A stretch of DNA of 16,649 nucleotides, from contig JAYVSL010000079.1 in the NCBI GenBank assembly GCA_043775355.1, positions 1 to 16,649 on the forward strand, written 5' to 3'. This DNA is from BOG-1363 sp043775355. GTDB taxonomy: Bacteria; Planctomycetota; UBA11346. The notes beneath the pieces are model-generated. The model ran no database searches, was not told the DNA's origin, and was given only the letters and a program-made list of their open reading frames with translations. A program made the position numbers and the translations under genes. Positions 14,765 to 16,649 of this stretch are shown here, piece by piece. Every line of letters starts with the position of its first letter. The first letter of the stretch is position 1.

Positions 14765-16228
14765 TCAGACGGTCTCTGCACGACTGAGCACACTTTTTTC
14801 TGGCTTGGGCAGCGAGCGATCGCGGCCCGTTAAACGATCGACGGCACTTTCCGCCTGGGCTGCTAGATCAGGAATGCCGACGCCTTCGTAACCATTGCCG
14901 ACTAAGGCAAATCCGGGTAGCTCTCGCTCACGCGTACGAATAAACTGAATATTTTCTTGATGCCCAAGAACATATTGTGCCATGGCTTTCGGCCAGCGAT
15001 GAACACGGGTAAACAGCGGATCGCCCTGAACGCCAAGAAGGTCACGTAAGTCGCGCATGACTCCGCCGACCACATCGATGTCACTACGGTCGAGGAGATT
15101 TTCGTGCAAGGCGCCACCGACAAACGCCCGCAACAGCACATGCCCAGCGGGAGCGCGATTGGCGTACTTGTGGTGACCAAAGGTGCAGGCAATCAGTGAA
15201 CGCCCTTCGACCGCTGGCACCACGAATCCCGCTGCAACCGGAAGATTGACTACCTGATTGGCGCGCAACGCAATATTCACCGTGACTACACCAGCATAAG
15301 GAATCGTTGCGAGTTTGTACGATAAGACGTCATCGAGCGACTTGGTTAGTTTTGCCGCAGCATGCGCAGGTAAGGCCACTACGACCTGATCGAAGTGACG
15401 ATACCCATCAGCGAGTGATAGCGTGTAGCCGCCGTCTTTCGCACGCACAATGGTGTCGACTTTGGTATTTAAAGAAATGTCACAGCCGGGTTCTGTGAGT
15501 CGTTCAACCAAACGATCAACCAAGGTTTGCAAACCACCGTTTAAACTAGCAAATAAACCATAACGTGGGCCGCGCGCCGATGCGATGGCTTGATCTTTGG
15601 CTCGGTGCCGCATGCCCTTGATCAAACTGCGATGCTCACGTTCCATGTCCAAAAATTGCGGCATGGTCGCTCGCAAGCTGAGCTGTTCTGGATCTGCCGT
15701 ATAAATGCCGCTGACCAGCGGTTGAGCAATGCGCTCTAAGGCTTCGCGGCCTAAACGACGACGCACAAATTCGGCTAACGATTCTTCTGGCAGATCCGCA
15801 CGACGCCGTGGCAGAATTAAGTCCATCGCCATGCGCAATTTACCCGACCAGCTGATAATGGGCGACAGCGCAAACGGCCACAACTTTGCTGGCGCGAGCA
15901 AATACAGGCCTTCAGGAATTGGCAGCAGACGCCGACCTTTCACCATCAAACTCGAACGTGCGAATTCCTGGGTTGGCTGCAACGCATCGTCCAGGCCAAG
16001 ATCATGAACCAGCTGAATTCCCGCAGGTTTGGAGCGAACAATAGAATCCGGACCATGCTCTAGCGTGAAGCCTTGTTCTTGTGATGAGGCGATCACTCCG
16101 CCAAGTCGTGCGCCGGCTTCGTACACCGTTACACTGACAGCGCGGTTGGTTGCTTTGGCGTGTTCACGTAGGCGAAAAGCGGTGGCCAAACCACTGATGC
16201 CACCGCCGATGACGGCGATAGCTTTCAT
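14765..16228 (-). CDS. hemG: Protoporphyrinogen oxidase, FAD-dependent (HemY-type PPOX), 487 aa
   Basis: Flavoenzyme that converts protoporphyrinogen IX (or coproporphyrinogen III in some lineages) to the porphyrin late in haem synthesis, membrane-associated in most relatives. The dinucleotide-binding motif IAVIGGGISGLATAFRL is at residues 4-20, followed by YEAGARLGG and LEHGPDSI (56-63), a PPOX signature. The C-terminus carries VGNGYEGVGIPDL, which closes the FAD site. The last 20 residues, about SLPKPEKSVLSRAETV, are an extra tail. The start MKAIAVIGG is the family start; GGAAG precedes it by eight bases. A TTG five codons upstream is possible but less likely. The gene lies 60 bases downstream of hemE on the same strand, a haem operon arrangement. 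Symbol use varies: in this FAD family both hemG and hemY are used. Confidence 0.93.
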   Translation of the reverse strand: MKAIAVIGGGISGLATAFRLREHAKATNRAVSVTVYEAGARLGGVIASSQEQGFTLEHGPDSIVRSKPAGIQLVHDLGLDDALQPTQEFARSSLMVKGRRLLPIPEGLYLLAPAKLWPFALSPIISWSGKLRMAMDLILPRRRADLPEESLAEFVRRRLGREALERIAQPLVSGIYTADPEQLSLRATMPQFLDMEREHRSLIKGMRHRAKDQAIASARGPRYGLFASLNGGLQTLVDRLVERLTEPGCDISLNTKVDTIVRAKDGGYTLSLADGYRHFDQVVVALPAHAAAKLTKSLDDVLSYKLATIPYAGVVTVNIALRANQVVNLPVAAGFVVPAVEGRSLIACTFGHHKYANRAPAGHVLLRAFVGGALHENLLDRSDIDVVGGVMRDLRDLLGVQGDPLFTRVHRWPKAMAQYVLGHQENIQFIRTRERELPGFALVGNGYEGVGIPDLAAQAESAVDRLTGRDRSLPKPEKSVLSRAETV

Positions 16229-16288
16229 GACGCCAACTTCCAAAAAACGATTGGTCGTTCGGCTTGAAAGTCAGGAAGACCGAAAATT

Positions 16289-16649
16289 TTAGTGCTGCGA
16301 ACGTGCATGCACATGTTCAACCAATGCCTTTGCCTGCAGGGGATCGGTTTCTTTGATAACGCCGTGACCCAAGTTGAAAATATGACCTGGGCGACCGCCG
16401 ACCGCGGCGAGCACCGCGTCAGCACCGCGTAGCAAACGCTCGCGTGGGCCAAGCAATAAACACGGATCCAAATTGCCTTGCACAGCAATGCGCGATGGGC
16501 CACCGCAACGCTCCCAGGCGGTGGTCAGGTCAGTCGTGGTATCAACACCGATAACGTCAGCACCACATGCCGCGATCAGATCAGACAGATGAGCGGTTTC
16601 CGTACCGAACAAAATCACCGGTACACCAGGCGTAATTCCAGCCACCAAG
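16289..16649 (-). CDS. hemE: Uroporphyrinogen decarboxylase HemE (5' end outside window)
   Basis: Cytosolic enzyme that removes four carboxyl groups from uroporphyrinogen III to give coproporphyrinogen III in haem synthesis. Only the C-terminal part of about 119 residues is inside the window. It carries family landmarks: PVILFG, GADVIGVD (the position of the usual VDW run, here VDTT), VQGNLDPCLLL, and HIFNLGHGVIKETDP near the end, followed by LVEHVHA. The TTG at 16646-16648 is not the start; similarity to the family continues past the right edge. Together with the protoporphyrinogen oxidase gene just downstream it makes a haem biosynthesis pair. The Trp-to-Thr change in the VDW run is a small oddity in an otherwise clear match. 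Confidence 0.94.
   Translation of the reverse strand, partial: LVAGITPGVPVILFGTETAHLSDLIAACGADVIGVDTTTDLTTAWERCGGPSRIAVQGNLDPCLLLGPRERLLRGADAVLAAVGGRPGHIFNLGHGVIKETDPLQAKALVEHVHARSQH

Overview
The window looks like ordinary chromosomal DNA from a Gram-negative bacterium. Signs of an outer envelope are a large-type SppA signal peptide peptidase and three consecutive Sec-exported TPR-like proteins. Haem synthesis genes with an oxygen-dependent type protoporphyrinogen oxidase suggest an aerobic lifestyle. The mid-range GC content, patchy use of Shine-Dalgarno sequences and clusters of secreted TPR proteins bring the Planctomycetota/PVC group to mind. That placement is only an impression, because no rRNA or other phylogenetic marker is present. 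I see no phage, transposase, CRISPR array, rRNA or tRNA.

Left part (1-7690, all + strand): the C-terminal two thirds of sppA enter from the left edge with both catalytic dyad residues visible. A 231-bp gap holds a strong stem-loop. Then comes a cluster of three exported proteins: a 1274-aa helical, TPR-like protein, a 351-aa TPR protein whose start nearly abuts it, and a 403-aa TPR protein after a short gap containing a four-copy 12-bp tandem repeat. The second and third share a small N-terminal module before their TPR region, so they look like paralogues. This cluster is the least explained part of the window.

Middle (7719-10969): an M20-family dipeptidase on the - strand diverges from galE (UDP-glucose 4-epimerase). 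GalE is followed by a stem-loop and a 200-aa membrane-anchored protein of unknown function.

Right part (11073-16649): a - strand run of an LsrG-like ABM-domain protein, an MFS-like transporter and the GTPase HflX could be one transcription unit. The first of these has a 15-bp perfect palindrome over its ribosome binding site. A small two-helix membrane protein lies on the + strand. On the right edge, hemE (partial) and the protoporphyrinogen oxidase gene (hemG/hemY type) run leftwards as a probable haem operon.

Several starts were moved inward from the longest open frames, using signal peptides, ribosome binding sites and family starts: the second and third TPR genes, the dipeptidase, galE, the LsrG-like gene and the protoporphyrinogen oxidase gene. 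No intergenic stretch exceeds 300 bases.
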